Assembly (NCBI GenBank): GCA_003520425.1
Contig: DOUU01000429.1
Span: 27,370-40,411, forward strand
DNA: 13,042 nucleotides
Direction: 5' to 3'
From: Deltaproteobacteria bacterium
GTDB lineage: Bacteria; Myxococcota_A; UBA9160
Shown here piece after piece: positions 1-6,848 of this stretch. Every line of letters starts with the position of its first letter. Within the stretch, counting starts at the first letter, position 1. A program made the position numbers and the translations under genes. The notes under the pieces are model-generated. The model was not told where the DNA came from, searched no databases, and saw only the letters and a program-made list of their open reading frames with translations.

Positions 1-420
1 AGCCACGAGCGCGCGCGAGCCTCCGCCCCACGGCGGGTCCACGCGTCGATGCAAAAGGGGTCCCCGCCCCGTCCTCGCATAGCCCACCACGTGCCCCACG
101 CCGGCGATGCGCAGGAGAAGCGCGGCGGAGAAGGAGTCCGGCAGACACAGGCCAAGGTCGAACCGGAACCTTCGCAGGGCGAGGCCCTCCCGCAGGAGGA
201 CGAGCGGACTTCGTCCGCTCGAGCGGACCGGCACAAGCTCGTCGAACCAGGGGTTCCCTGCGAGAAGCGGTAGCAGCGCGGGCCGCAGGAGAAGAGTGAT
301 CCGCGCCGCGGAAAACGCTGCGCGGAGCGCCCGGAACCCGGGCGTCGCCATCACGACGTCGCCGGTCCAGTTCGGCGCCCGCACCACGATGTTGCGGAAC
401 GCAGGGGTCGCGGTGCTCAG
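1..420 (-). CDS. WaaF-like heptosyltransferase (GT9), N-terminal part, cut by left edge
   Basis: The minus-strand frame is open over about 140 codons and runs off the left edge. It encodes the typical N-terminus of an ADP-heptose:LPS heptosyltransferase: a first beta strand with VRAPNWTGDVVMATPGFRAL, close to the RxxNWxGDxVM signature of WaaF (heptosyltransferase II), then a Rossmann-like half with FDLGLCLPDSFSAALLLR and a GVGHVVGY segment. Family enzymes transfer L-glycero-D-manno-heptose from ADP-heptose to the LPS inner core on the cytoplasmic side of the inner membrane. The gene follows another GT9 gene immediately, so the two probably form one transcript. The start is uncertain. A CTG at 420 overlaps the upstream stop (CTGA) and has a GGAGGGAG purine stretch 7 nt upstream. 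The first canonical start is GTG at 387, which would cut into the first strand and lacks a ribosome binding site. The C-terminal nucleotide-binding half lies outside the window. Confidence 0.85.
   Translation of the reverse strand, partial: MSTATPAFRNIVVRAPNWTGDVVMATPGFRALRAAFSAARITLLLRPALLPLLAGNPWFDELVPVRSSGRSPLVLLREGLALRRFRFDLGLCLPDSFSAALLLRIAGVGHVVGYARTGRGPLLHRRVDPPWGGGSRALVA
201..228. repeat. Tandem palindromic triad inside the heptosyltransferase gene
   Basis: The 9-mer CGAGCGGAC occurs at 201-209 and again at 220-228. Its exact reverse complement GTCCGCTCG lies between them at 213-221. Positions 201-221 can form a perfect 9 bp stem with a 3-nt loop, and 213-228 is a perfect 16 bp palindrome. 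It is read through in frame and falls in a variable loop of the GT9 fold. It may be chance in GC-rich DNA or a small palindromic insertion. Confidence 0.5.
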
Positions 421-1550
421 GAGGTCGCTCCCTCCGCGCGAGGCGCGAGGGGGAGGACCGCGTCCGCCGCCCCGGACGCGCCAAGCCGGACTCCCGCGGC
501 GGCAAGCGCGTGGGACGGGCGCGCTTCCGCCAGAAGCTCTCGCGCAGCCGCGATCACCGGTTCCGCGGGAACGACACGCATACACGTCGCTGCAGCACAG
601 CCGCGGCGGCATGGGCTGCAGGAAACCGGAACGCGGATGCTGCGGGAGGGCGTGCCGGCGAACGGAGCGTTCTCGATGGGGTCTGTCGGGCCGAGAATCT
701 GCACCACGGGCGTGCCGACGAGGGATGCCACATGCATCGGCCCCGTGTCGGAGCCCACGTAGAGGCGGGCACAGGCGAAGAGCGCTGCCAGATGCGCGAG
801 CGAAGGCGTCGCCGGCGCCAGGCGTGCCGCCCCCCGAGACGCGCGCACCACGGCCTCCGCGAACGGACGGTCGTCGCGCGCGGGGCCCACGGTCACGATC
901 GACCGCACCTCGTCCTTCTCGAGCAGTTCCCGTGCCAGGCGGCTGTAACCCTCGAGGGTCCATCGCTTGTAGGGGGTGGCGTCACTCGTGCCCGGGTGGA
1001 TCACGACGGGCGCCGGCCCCCCGCCGAGCGACGCCTGCATTTCACGCGCGAGCTCAAGGTCGATGCGCAGGGAGCCCGGTCGCGGCCGCACAGGCGTTCC
1101 CAGGAACTGCACGAGGCCCTCGTTGCGCTCAAATCGACTGACATGGCTAGGTGTTAGACGCGCTCGCAAATTGTGGAACAGCCACGAGAGCTCCCGGCCG
1201 AAGGGCGGCGCATACCCCGCGCGACGCGGTGCACCACTGGCCCAGGCGAGAGCCCCGCTCTTGAGAATGGAGTGGAAATCCACCACCAGGTCGAAACGGC
1301 GGCCCCGGAGCTCATGCAGGAAACGGAAGAGCTCGCGCGTGAAAGGCACGATGCGCAGCCCGCGCAAGCTCGCGCGTAGGGCCTCCCGGGGGAAGAGGAT
1401 CACTTCGTCAATCCAATGCTGCGTTTCGAGCACGCCCGCCGAGGCGCGCTCCACGAGCCAAGCGATGTGGGCTCCGGGATAGGCCGCACGGATCGCCGAG
1501 GCCGCGGGCAGCGTGCGCACCACGTCGCCCACCGCCCCAAGGCGGATCAC
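417..1550 (-). CDS. Heptosyltransferase family protein (GT9)
   Basis: This 377-residue protein is a glycosyltransferase family 9 member of the WaaC/WaaF/WaaQ type, expected to add heptose to the LPS inner core from ADP-heptose at the cytoplasmic face of the inner membrane. Visible motifs are the N-terminal IRLGAVGDVVRTLPA (residues 2-16), HPGTSDATPYKRW (185-197, donor-site region), GSDTGPMHVASLVGTP (266-281) and ILGPTDPIENAPF (285-297). A cysteine cluster CSPC-x3-C-x4-C (311-323) is typical of this family near the C-terminus. The last 30 or so residues are Ala-rich and low complexity. GTG at 1550 is the only canonical start nearby. However, the in-frame upstream codons read RILV, which would complete the usual first beta strand (RILVIRLG), so the real start may lie further upstream at a rare codon such as CTG 1583. 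Its stop overlaps the possible CTG start of the next heptosyltransferase gene. Which heptose position it serves cannot be told. Confidence 0.88.
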   Translation of the reverse strand: MIRLGAVGDVVRTLPAASAIRAAYPGAHIAWLVERASAGVLETQHWIDEVILFPREALRASLRGLRIVPFTRELFRFLHELRGRRFDLVVDFHSILKSGALAWASGAPRRAGYAPPFGRELSWLFHNLRARLTPSHVSRFERNEGLVQFLGTPVRPRPGSLRIDLELAREMQASLGGGPAPVVIHPGTSDATPYKRWTLEGYSRLARELLEKDEVRSIVTVGPARDDRPFAEAVVRASRGAARLAPATPSLAHLAALFACARLYVGSDTGPMHVASLVGTPVVQILGPTDPIENAPFAGTPSRSIRVPVSCSPCRRGCAAATCMRVVPAEPVIAAARELLAEARPSHALAAAGVRLGASGAADAVLPLAPRAEGATS

Positions 1551-1641
1551 GAGGATTCGATCGGCTCCCGGAGCGGCCGCCAGCGGGCGGATACAGGTGA
1601 CGATGGTACGCCTCGCGCAGGGAAGGCTAGTCTAGCCCGTC
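1551..1641. promoter_or_regulatory. Divergent intergenic region between GT9 gene and lptF
   Basis: These 91 bp separate divergent genes and must hold the promoters for both, unless the minus-strand frame begins further upstream than GTG 1550. I could not pick a convincing -35/-10 pair on either strand. A purine run GGGAAGG lies about 15 nt upstream of the lptF ATG, too far for a strong ribosome binding site. A 13 bp palindrome (1625-1637) sits 4 bp before the ATG. Confidence 0.45.
1625..1637. promoter_or_regulatory. 13 bp palindrome just upstream of lptF
   Basis: GGCTAGTCTAGCC is a perfect inverted repeat with 6 bp arms around a single T, ending 4 bp before the lptF ATG. In RNA a one-base loop cannot form, so if it has a role it would more likely be a DNA operator for a dimeric regulator than a hairpin. 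It contains two CTAG tetramers, which are rare in many bacterial genomes. The assignment is speculative. Confidence 0.3.
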
Positions 1642-2769
1642 ATGCGCCTCCCCCGCACCCTGTCCTGGTACCTCGCGCGCGAGGTGCTGGAGTACACCGG
1701 ATTAGGCTTCCTCGCCTTCTCGACGATCCTCGTGACGCAGAACCTGCTGCGGCGCCTTGACGATCTCGTCGCCGTAGGGTTCCGATCCGAAGACCTGCTG
1801 GCCGTCCTGGGCTTCCTCATGGCCATGCTGACGGCCTACGCCGTTCCCGTCGCCTTCCTGTTCGGCATCCTGCTGGCGATCGGCCGCCTCTCGGCGGACT
1901 CCGAAATCACTGCGATGCGGGCATGTGGCCTTGGCATGCGCCATCTCGTGGCACCGGTCCTCGTGCTCGGCATCGGCGTGTCGGTCCTCACCGCCACGCT
2001 CATGATCCGCAGCGAGCCCGCCGCACGGCTCTCGTTGCGCAACCTGTTCCGAAACGTGGCAGCACGCGGAGCGATTCTTCAGCCGGGCAAGTTCCAAACG
2101 CTCGGCAATCGTGTGGTGTTCGTTCAGGCGCGCGACCGCGACAACAACCTGCAAGGCGTCATGATCTCCGACCGGAGCGACCCCGATCGTCCGTTCATGG
2201 TCTTCGCGGAATCCGGTCGCTTCGTTCTCGACGACGAGCACTCCATGGTGCGCATGGAGCTGGAACACGGCGACATGCATCTCGGAGAGAACGACGCCGC
2301 CGATCCGCATCATCGCAGGATTGCCTTCGAGCACCTCGACTACAGCTTCGATGCGAAGAGCCTGTTCGATCCGGACGGCGGCCAGACCAGACCGGCGGAG
2401 ATGGGCATGGGGCAGCTGCGCCGGATTGTGCGCCGCGCCGCTGCCGGTCTGTCCCTGAAGGGGCTCCACGAGGACAATCCCGTGGAGTACGAGCTGCAGA
2501 TCCACCGTCGGCTCGCCCTGCCCTTCGCGCCGATTCTCTTTGCATTGGTCGGCGTTCCGCTGGGCCTTCGCCGCTCGCGCGGCGCGCGCTCGTGGGGAGC
2601 CCTGATTTGCGTCGCGATCGTGTTTACCTACTACGCCTTGCTTTCGCTCGCACAGTTCCTGGTGGAGAGCGCGCACGTGCCCGCGGCCGTCGCGCTCTGG
2701 CTCCCGAACGTCGTTTTTGCGGGGACCGCGGTCCCGCTGCTCCGCCGCGCGAGTCGCGGCGAGATCTAG
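1642..2769 (+). CDS. lptF: LPS export ABC transporter permease LptF
   Basis: This 375-residue protein matches the LptF/LptG (YjgP/YjgQ) permease family, the inner-membrane part of the LptB2FG complex that extracts LPS from the inner membrane and feeds it to the Lpt bridge. Three hydrophobic segments precede the periplasmic domain (about residues 18-36, 52-80, 101-121). The periplasmic beta-jellyroll spans roughly 125-285, and three more helices follow (about 291-309, 318-340, 347-366). The coupling-helix region DSEITAMRACGLG (86-98) and PGKFQTLGNRVVFVQ (148-162) align by eye better with E. coli LptF (ESEITVMHACGLS, then QGQF) than with LptG. The ATG at 1642 puts TM1 at the expected distance. 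The gene is divergent from the heptosyltransferases, and an LPS-kinase-like gene starts 1 bp after its stop. No LptG partner is in the window. Confidence 0.9.
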   Translation: MRLPRTLSWYLAREVLEYTGLGFLAFSTILVTQNLLRRLDDLVAVGFRSEDLLAVLGFLMAMLTAYAVPVAFLFGILLAIGRLSADSEITAMRACGLGMRHLVAPVLVLGIGVSVLTATLMIRSEPAARLSLRNLFRNVAARGAILQPGKFQTLGNRVVFVQARDRDNNLQGVMISDRSDPDRPFMVFAESGRFVLDDEHSMVRMELEHGDMHLGENDAADPHHRRIAFEHLDYSFDAKSLFDPDGGQTRPAEMGMGQLRRIVRRAAAGLSLKGLHEDNPVEYELQIHRRLALPFAPILFALVGVPLGLRRSRGARSWGALICVAIVFTYYALLSLAQFLVESAHVPAAVALWLPNVVFAGTAVPLLRRASRGEI

Positions 2770-2770
2770 C

Positions 2771-3709
2771 ATGAACGAGAGCCCGCGCCTGCGGGAGCTT
2801 GCGAGCGCGGGCACCGTCCTCGTTGTGCAAGCCGAATTCGAGAGGCCGGTGCGCGCCCTCGGGCTCTTGGAGCGAGGCCGTGTCGCGGCCCTGCTCACGG
2901 GCGCGGCCGGCGCCACGGGACGCTCGCCCATCGCGGTGCTCGCGCTCCCCGGTCGGGGCGAGCGACTCGCCCTTCGCCAGCTGCGCCACGGAGGCTTTTT
3001 TGGACCCTTGCTGGGCAGCGCTTTTCTCGGTGCAGGCCGCGCCCGCCGCGAACTCGAGGTGACCGCCGAGCTCCGCGCTCGCGGCGCGCCAGTGCCTCGC
3101 CCTGTCCTCGCCGTGGCGAGCCGGATCGGTGGTCCGTTCTGGCGCGCGGCCCTCGCTACGGTCTTCGAGGAATCTGCACAGGACGCGGTCGCGTTTCTCT
3201 TGGCTGCGCCCAGCCGCGAGCAGGTCGTGCGTGCCTGCAGGGCCGCAGGTGCGGCCGTGCGCCGCTTCCACGACGCCGGCGGCCATCACCCGGACCTACA
3301 CGTGAAGAACCTGCTCGTCCGCTCGGGCAGCACGTCCCCGGAGATCATCGTGATCGATCTCGACCGCGCGCACGTGGCGGCGCCACCCGACCCCGCGGAG
3401 CGGATGGCGGAGCTCATGCGTCTGCTGCGGTCGCTCCTAAAGCGCGGACTCGCAGCCCGCGTGGGATCGCGCGGCCTTGCGTCGTTCCTCGGGGGCTACA
3501 CGGCGGGAGACCGCAGCCTGCGGCGCGCACTGCTCGCACGACTCCCGCTCGAGCGCGCCCGCCTGCGGCTCCACGCCCTCGGCTGGAACTGGCGCGCTAA
3601 CTCGGTGACCCGCGAACCTCCCCCTCCGGACGATGCCGAAACCGACGGTGCGACCAGGTCCACGGGACCGGATCTTCACGGATCCAGCGACCCACCACCT
3701 CGTTCATGA
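2771..3709 (+). CDS. Kdo/heptose LPS kinase family protein (KdkA/WaaP/InaA type)
   Basis: The predicted 312-residue protein has the eukaryote-like kinase fold of the lipopolysaccharide kinase (Kdo/WaaP) family, which phosphorylates Kdo or heptose of the LPS inner core at the cytoplasmic membrane. Visible features are LALRQLRHGGFFGPLLG (66-82, resembling the LRHYRRGG stretch of KdkA proteins), RELEVTAELRARGAPVPRPV (93-112), the catalytic loop HHPDLHVKN (172-180; putative catalytic Asp175 and Asn180), and the metal-site motif IDLDRA (195-200; Asp196). The family domain seems to end near GWNWRA (271-276). The last 36 residues are Pro/Asp/Ser-rich and are encoded over the 3' end of the convergent acyltransferase gene. 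ATG 2771 lies 1 bp after the lptF stop, so the two are probably co-transcribed. The substrate is not provable here; Kdo is favoured because the protein resembles KdkA and waaA is nearby. Confidence 0.8.
   Translation: MNESPRLRELASAGTVLVVQAEFERPVRALGLLERGRVAALLTGAAGATGRSPIAVLALPGRGERLALRQLRHGGFFGPLLGSAFLGAGRARRELEVTAELRARGAPVPRPVLAVASRIGGPFWRAALATVFEESAQDAVAFLLAAPSREQVVRACRAAGAAVRRFHDAGGHHPDLHVKNLLVRSGSTSPEIIVIDLDRAHVAAPPDPAERMAELMRLLRSLLKRGLAARVGSRGLASFLGGYTAGDRSLRRALLARLPLERARLRLHALGWNWRANSVTREPPPPDDAETDGATRSTGPDLHGSSDPPPRS
3597..3709. other. Convergent 3' overlap of kinase and acyltransferase genes
   Basis: The plus-strand kinase frame ends at 3709 and the minus-strand acyltransferase gene ends at 3597, giving 113 bp read on both strands. 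The acyltransferase side encodes its conserved C-terminal motif (about residues 274-310). The kinase side encodes a Pro/Asp-rich tail beyond its recognisable domain. No terminator hairpin with a U tract was found for either gene in this region. Confidence 0.75.
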
Positions 3710-4529
3710 GCGCGGTGGCCGTCACCACATCCCGCGGACGATCCCCGCTCCGCGGCAGGTCGAGTGCAGGCTCGATGTCGATCCGGTGGCGGCCATTTTG
3801 CAAGCGGTGGATGTGGATCGGAACGACCGGAGCCCCCGTGCGGAGTGCGAGCAGGGCCGGGCCGGCCGTTGTCCAGGCGGGAACGCCAAGGAAGGGTACG
3901 AGGACTCCTCCGCGCCGCTCACGAGTGTAGTGGTCGATCAGGATTCCGATGACGGTCCCTTCCCGCAGCGCGCGCAAAATTGCTCGGGCATCCTGGGCAA
4001 TCACTTCTCCGCCGCCTCGGGCGCGCCGTCTCTCGAGCATGGCCTGCATCTCGGGAGTCGGCATGGTGCGGCCCACGACCGAAATGTGGGCGCCCGGCAT
4101 GTGGCCGCGCACCACGGCGGGAATGTATTCGAAGTTTCCGTAGTGAGCGGTGATGGCGAAGACGCCCCGCCCGAGTTCTGCAGCCTTCGCCAGGTGCTCC
4201 AAACCGATCACCTCGACGCGCTCGAGCAGGGCCTCCGTCGAAAGGGTCGGGAGGCGCGCCCATTCGACCGCGCAGCGGCCGAGCTCAGCGCAGCTCGAAC
4301 GCCAGATCGCCACGCACTCTCCTTCCGACCGCTCGGGGAAGACGAGTCGGAGGTTCGCGAGCGCCTCGTGGGCACGCCGGCGAAGACAACGCGCTGCGAC
4401 CGCTCCAAGCGCCGCTCCCAGGGCAAGGGCCACCTGCTCAGGCAGGGCGGTGAGCGCCGCCGCACTCGTTGCGGCGAGCGCCGTCATCGCGCGCCGGCGG
4501 GCGCGCCGCAGCCGCGCGCTCGCGCTCAT
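3597..4529 (-). CDS. Lipid A late acyltransferase (LpxL/HtrB family)
   Basis: This 310-residue protein is a LpxL/LpxM/HtrB-type acyltransferase that adds a secondary acyl chain to Kdo-lipid A precursors at the inner membrane. A basic N-terminus (RLRRARRRA) precedes a hydrophobic anchor at about residues 15-48. The catalytic H-x4-E motif appears as AHYGNFEY (His129, Glu134; usually HFGNWE). Further family motifs are IDHYTRERRGGVLVPFLGVPA (198-218), ALRTGAPVVPIHI (228-240) and the C-terminal REDPVPWTWSHRRFRHRP (284-301). ATG 4529 overlaps the lpxK stop as ATGA. A GAGG ribosome binding site lies 10 nt upstream but inside a predicted hairpin, suggesting translational coupling to lpxK. It is the last gene of the minus-strand lipid A operon. 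Its 3' 113 bp are antisense to the kinase gene. Whether it acts as LpxL or as a more general lysophospholipid acyltransferase is inferred from context. Confidence 0.87.
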   Translation of the reverse strand: MSASARLRRARRRAMTALAATSAAALTALPEQVALALGAALGAVAARCLRRRAHEALANLRLVFPERSEGECVAIWRSSCAELGRCAVEWARLPTLSTEALLERVEVIGLEHLAKAAELGRGVFAITAHYGNFEYIPAVVRGHMPGAHISVVGRTMPTPEMQAMLERRRARGGGEVIAQDARAILRALREGTVIGILIDHYTRERRGGVLVPFLGVPAWTTAGPALLALRTGAPVVPIHIHRLQNGRHRIDIEPALDLPRSGDRPRDVVTATALMNEVVGRWIREDPVPWTWSHRRFRHRPEGEVRGSPS

Positions 4530-5581
4530 CGCATCCGCGCCTCGATGAAATCGAGGATCCGCTCGGGCTCGCTCACCTCAAGGTCGATCGTGAGCACACG
4601 AACCTCCGCCTGGCCGACCCAGGAGGGCAATATTTTCACCGCGTCCTTTTCCGTTGTGACCCAAAGCCTTGCGTAGCGAGACAGGTCCCTCACATCTCGG
4701 GCTCGGAAGGGATGGTGATCCGGGAAGCTTCGCCGCGCGACCACCCGCGCGCCGAGGGCTTCGACGGCTTGTCGCAACGCCGCGGGGCGAGCGATCCCCG
4801 CGAGCACTCCGACCTCGAGGCCCGCAAGAGACTCGGGCGGAGCCTCGGGCCCTCCCGAAAGCGCCCGAAGCCCTCGCGGGCGACGACGTGCCGAGAACTG
4901 GAGGACGCCGGGGGCGAAGGCCTCGACCGAGCGCGCGTCTGCGGGTGCGAGGGGTCCGTCGATGATGCCGATGGCGTCCGCGCGGCTTAGGGCCGAGAGC
5001 GGCTCGCGCAGAGGTCCCCGGGGCAGCACCCGTCCGTTTCCAAAGCCGAAGCGGCCGTCCACGGTAAGCAGCTCCACGTTGCGAGCCAGCCGGTGGTGGT
5101 GGAACCCGTCGTCGAGCACGAGGACGTCGGCGCCAAACGCGGACACCGCGCGCAGGCCGACGACCGAGCGGTCGGGCCCCACGAGCACGGGAACACCGGG
5201 CGCGTGGGCGGCGAGGACAAGCGGTTCGTCCCCCGCGGCACTCACACCGGCCCGTACCTGGACGCCGTCAGAGACGACGACCACGGGCTCCTGCGAGCGG
5301 CGGCCGTAGCCACGGCTTGCAATGGCGACCTTGTGGCCTCTGCGGCGCAGCGCGACTGCAAGCCAGGCCGCGGTGGGGGTCTTGCCCGATCCTCCCACGG
5401 TGAGATTTCCAACGCTCACCACCCGGCACGAGAGACGGCGCCGCTTGAGCCAGCCGCGGTCGTAGGCCGATCGGTGGAGACAGGCGCCTGCCCGGTAGGC
5501 CAGCGCGGCCAGGTCCAGCGGCAGGAGCATCGCTCGCAACGCCTTCGATTCCTCGCGCGACTCGAACCAGGAAGGGCGCAT
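4526..5581 (-). CDS. lpxK: Tetraacyldisaccharide 4'-kinase LpxK
   Basis: This 351-residue protein phosphorylates the 4' position of the lipid A disaccharide precursor, using ATP, to give lipid IVA at the inner membrane. Seen in the sequence are a hydrophobic N-terminal segment (about 17-35), the P-loop GNLTVGGSGKTP (58-69), SRGYGR (89-94), the GDEP motif (117-120), a Walker B-like VLVLDDGFHHHRL (153-165), a DHHPF motif (288-292) corresponding to the family's catalytic-histidine region, and TTEKDAVKI (309-317). Most homologues known to me have DDGFQH where this one has DDGFHH. ATG 5581 directly follows the waaA stop (TAG then ATG with no gap). The stop overlaps the start of the acyltransferase gene by ATGA. 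Length and motif order are normal for the family, so I expect a functional enzyme. Confidence 0.95.
   Translation of the reverse strand: MRPSWFESREESKALRAMLLPLDLAALAYRAGACLHRSAYDRGWLKRRRLSCRVVSVGNLTVGGSGKTPTAAWLAVALRRRGHKVAIASRGYGRRSQEPVVVVSDGVQVRAGVSAAGDEPLVLAAHAPGVPVLVGPDRSVVGLRAVSAFGADVLVLDDGFHHHRLARNVELLTVDGRFGFGNGRVLPRGPLREPLSALSRADAIGIIDGPLAPADARSVEAFAPGVLQFSARRRPRGLRALSGGPEAPPESLAGLEVGVLAGIARPAALRQAVEALGARVVARRSFPDHHPFRARDVRDLSRYARLWVTTEKDAVKILPSWVGQAEVRVLTIDLEVSEPERILDFIEARMR
4540..4556 (-). promoter_or_regulatory. Hairpin masking the ribosome binding site of the lpxL-type gene
   Basis: On the minus-strand mRNA this reads CCTCGAT-TTC-ATCGAGG, a perfect 7 bp stem with a 3-nt loop. The 3' arm contains GAGG (4543-4540), the only good Shine-Dalgarno match, 10 nt before the ATG at 4529. 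Ribosomes finishing lpxK would open the stem, so this looks like a translational-coupling element. It is coding sequence for the last residues of LpxK, so chance pairing is possible. Confidence 0.45.
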
Positions 5582-6847
5582 CTAGCCCTGCACCCCAGGG
5601 CGAGGAGGTGGCGACCCGAGGACCGCTTCTACCAGCGCGGCATTGCATTCGACGCTTCCGCGATGGGCGTCGAGGGCCTGGCGCCCCCGCGAGCCCCGCT
5701 GCGCAGCCGCTTTTGGATCCGCCAACCAGCGTGCAGCGGCTGCGGCGAAGGCCTGTGCGTCCGCCACGCGTTCCCCGGCTCCGCAGGCCAGGAGGAGATC
5801 GGCTGCGTTCTTTGCGTTCTCCGTGTGCGGCCCAAAGAGCACGGGCCGCCCGGCGGCTGCGGGCTCGAGCAGGTTGTGGCCGCCGCGGGGCACGAGCGAT
5901 CCGCCGACGAAGGCGACCGTCGCTCGTGTATACAATCCTGCAAGGTCGCCCAGACCGTCGAGCAGCAGAACCCCTCCGGCTTTCAGGTTCGCGCCATCCC
6001 TTTCGGAGCTGCGCAAAAGAGGCCGACCCGCCTTCCGGACCATGCGTTCGACCTCGTCGCTGCGCTCGGGATAGCGAGGCGCCAGGACGAGCGCGACCGA
6101 GACCCCGGCGTTCTCCGCCGCCTGGAGGGCGCCAAGTGCGGCTTCCTCCTCGCCCGCGTGGGTACTCCCCGCCACGAGAATCGCGCAGTCAGGGAGCCTG
6201 CGTTCGAGCTCGTGCGCGAGGCGGGGGGGAGTCTCGGGCGGACTCAGCTTGAGATCGCCGCAGACCTGGACGCGGCCGTGCGGTACGCCTAGCGCCACAA
6301 AGCGCTCGGCATCCACCTCGGTTCGCGCTCCCACGGCTGTAAGGCGTGCGAAGGTCCCGCGAAAAATGGGTGCCAAGCGACGGTATCGCGGGAATGAGCG
6401 GGTCGAGATCCGGCCGGAGGCGACGACCACGGGCACGCCCCGACGCGCCGCTGCGGCGATCCAGCTTGGCCAAAGCTCAGTCTCGATCAAGACAAGCGCA
6501 CACGGGCGAACGCGCGAGAGAGCGATCTCGACGAGCCATGGGTGGTCGAGGGGAGCCAAACTGCATGGCACCTCCGGGCGCGCACGCCGCATCACGTCAC
6601 GACCGGTGAGTGTCATCGTCGAGGCGCAGGTCAGGTGGCCTCCCGCGCGGAGCCGGTCCGAGAGTTTTGCCGCGGCGAGGATTTCGCCGACGCTGGCACC
6701 GTGGATCCACACGGAATCCTTAAGGGGCTGTGGGCCCCGATCGGGCGCCCGACCGAGGCGTTCGCGCCAGCCCCTTCGCGCCTGCGGGCTCACGGCGAAC
6801 GCGCCGAGCGCAAAAGGCAGGCCCGCCAGCGCCGCAAGGGCCGCCAC
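5582..6847 (-). CDS. waaA: Kdo transferase WaaA (KdtA)
   Basis: This GT30 enzyme transfers one or more Kdo residues from CMP-Kdo to lipid IVA at the cytoplasmic face of the inner membrane. From GTG 6847 the protein has 421 residues, like E. coli WaaA (425). An N-terminal hydrophobic anchor (2-19) is followed by GWRERLG (26-32) and WIHGASVGE (47-55; Glu55 corresponds to the catalytic glutamate). Next come LIETELWPSW (120-129), AGSTHAGEE (226-234) and GGSLVPRGGHNLLEPAA (315-331), all family signatures. The frame stays open further upstream into lpxB, but GTG 6847 gives the usual anchor and lies 1 bp after the lpxB stop; no clear ribosome binding site is seen, so coupling to lpxB is likely. Its stop abuts the lpxK start. 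A KdkA-like kinase nearby hints that it may add a single Kdo, but the sequence does not show this. Confidence 0.94.
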   Translation of the reverse strand: MAALAALAGLPFALGAFAVSPQARRGWRERLGRAPDRGPQPLKDSVWIHGASVGEILAAAKLSDRLRAGGHLTCASTMTLTGRDVMRRARPEVPCSLAPLDHPWLVEIALSRVRPCALVLIETELWPSWIAAAARRGVPVVVASGRISTRSFPRYRRLAPIFRGTFARLTAVGARTEVDAERFVALGVPHGRVQVCGDLKLSPPETPPRLAHELERRLPDCAILVAGSTHAGEEEAALGALQAAENAGVSVALVLAPRYPERSDEVERMVRKAGRPLLRSSERDGANLKAGGVLLLDGLGDLAGLYTRATVAFVGGSLVPRGGHNLLEPAAAGRPVLFGPHTENAKNAADLLLACGAGERVADAQAFAAAAARWLADPKAAAQRGSRGRQALDAHRGSVECNAALVEAVLGSPPPRPGVQG

Positions 6848-6848
6848 G

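Noticed and set aside
107..1141. Long plus-strand open frame opposite the heptosyltransferase genes
   Set aside because: Arg/Pro/Gly-rich translation with no family motifs; the minus-strand genes have clear GT9 signatures. It is an artefact of high GC.
1702..2931. 409-codon minus-strand open frame opposite lptF
   Set aside because: His/Arg/Ala-rich shadow frame; lptF on the plus strand has membrane segments and family motifs.
5093..6292. 399-codon plus-strand open frame opposite lpxK and waaA
   Set aside because: Antisense to two genes with full sets of motifs; the translation resembles no known family.
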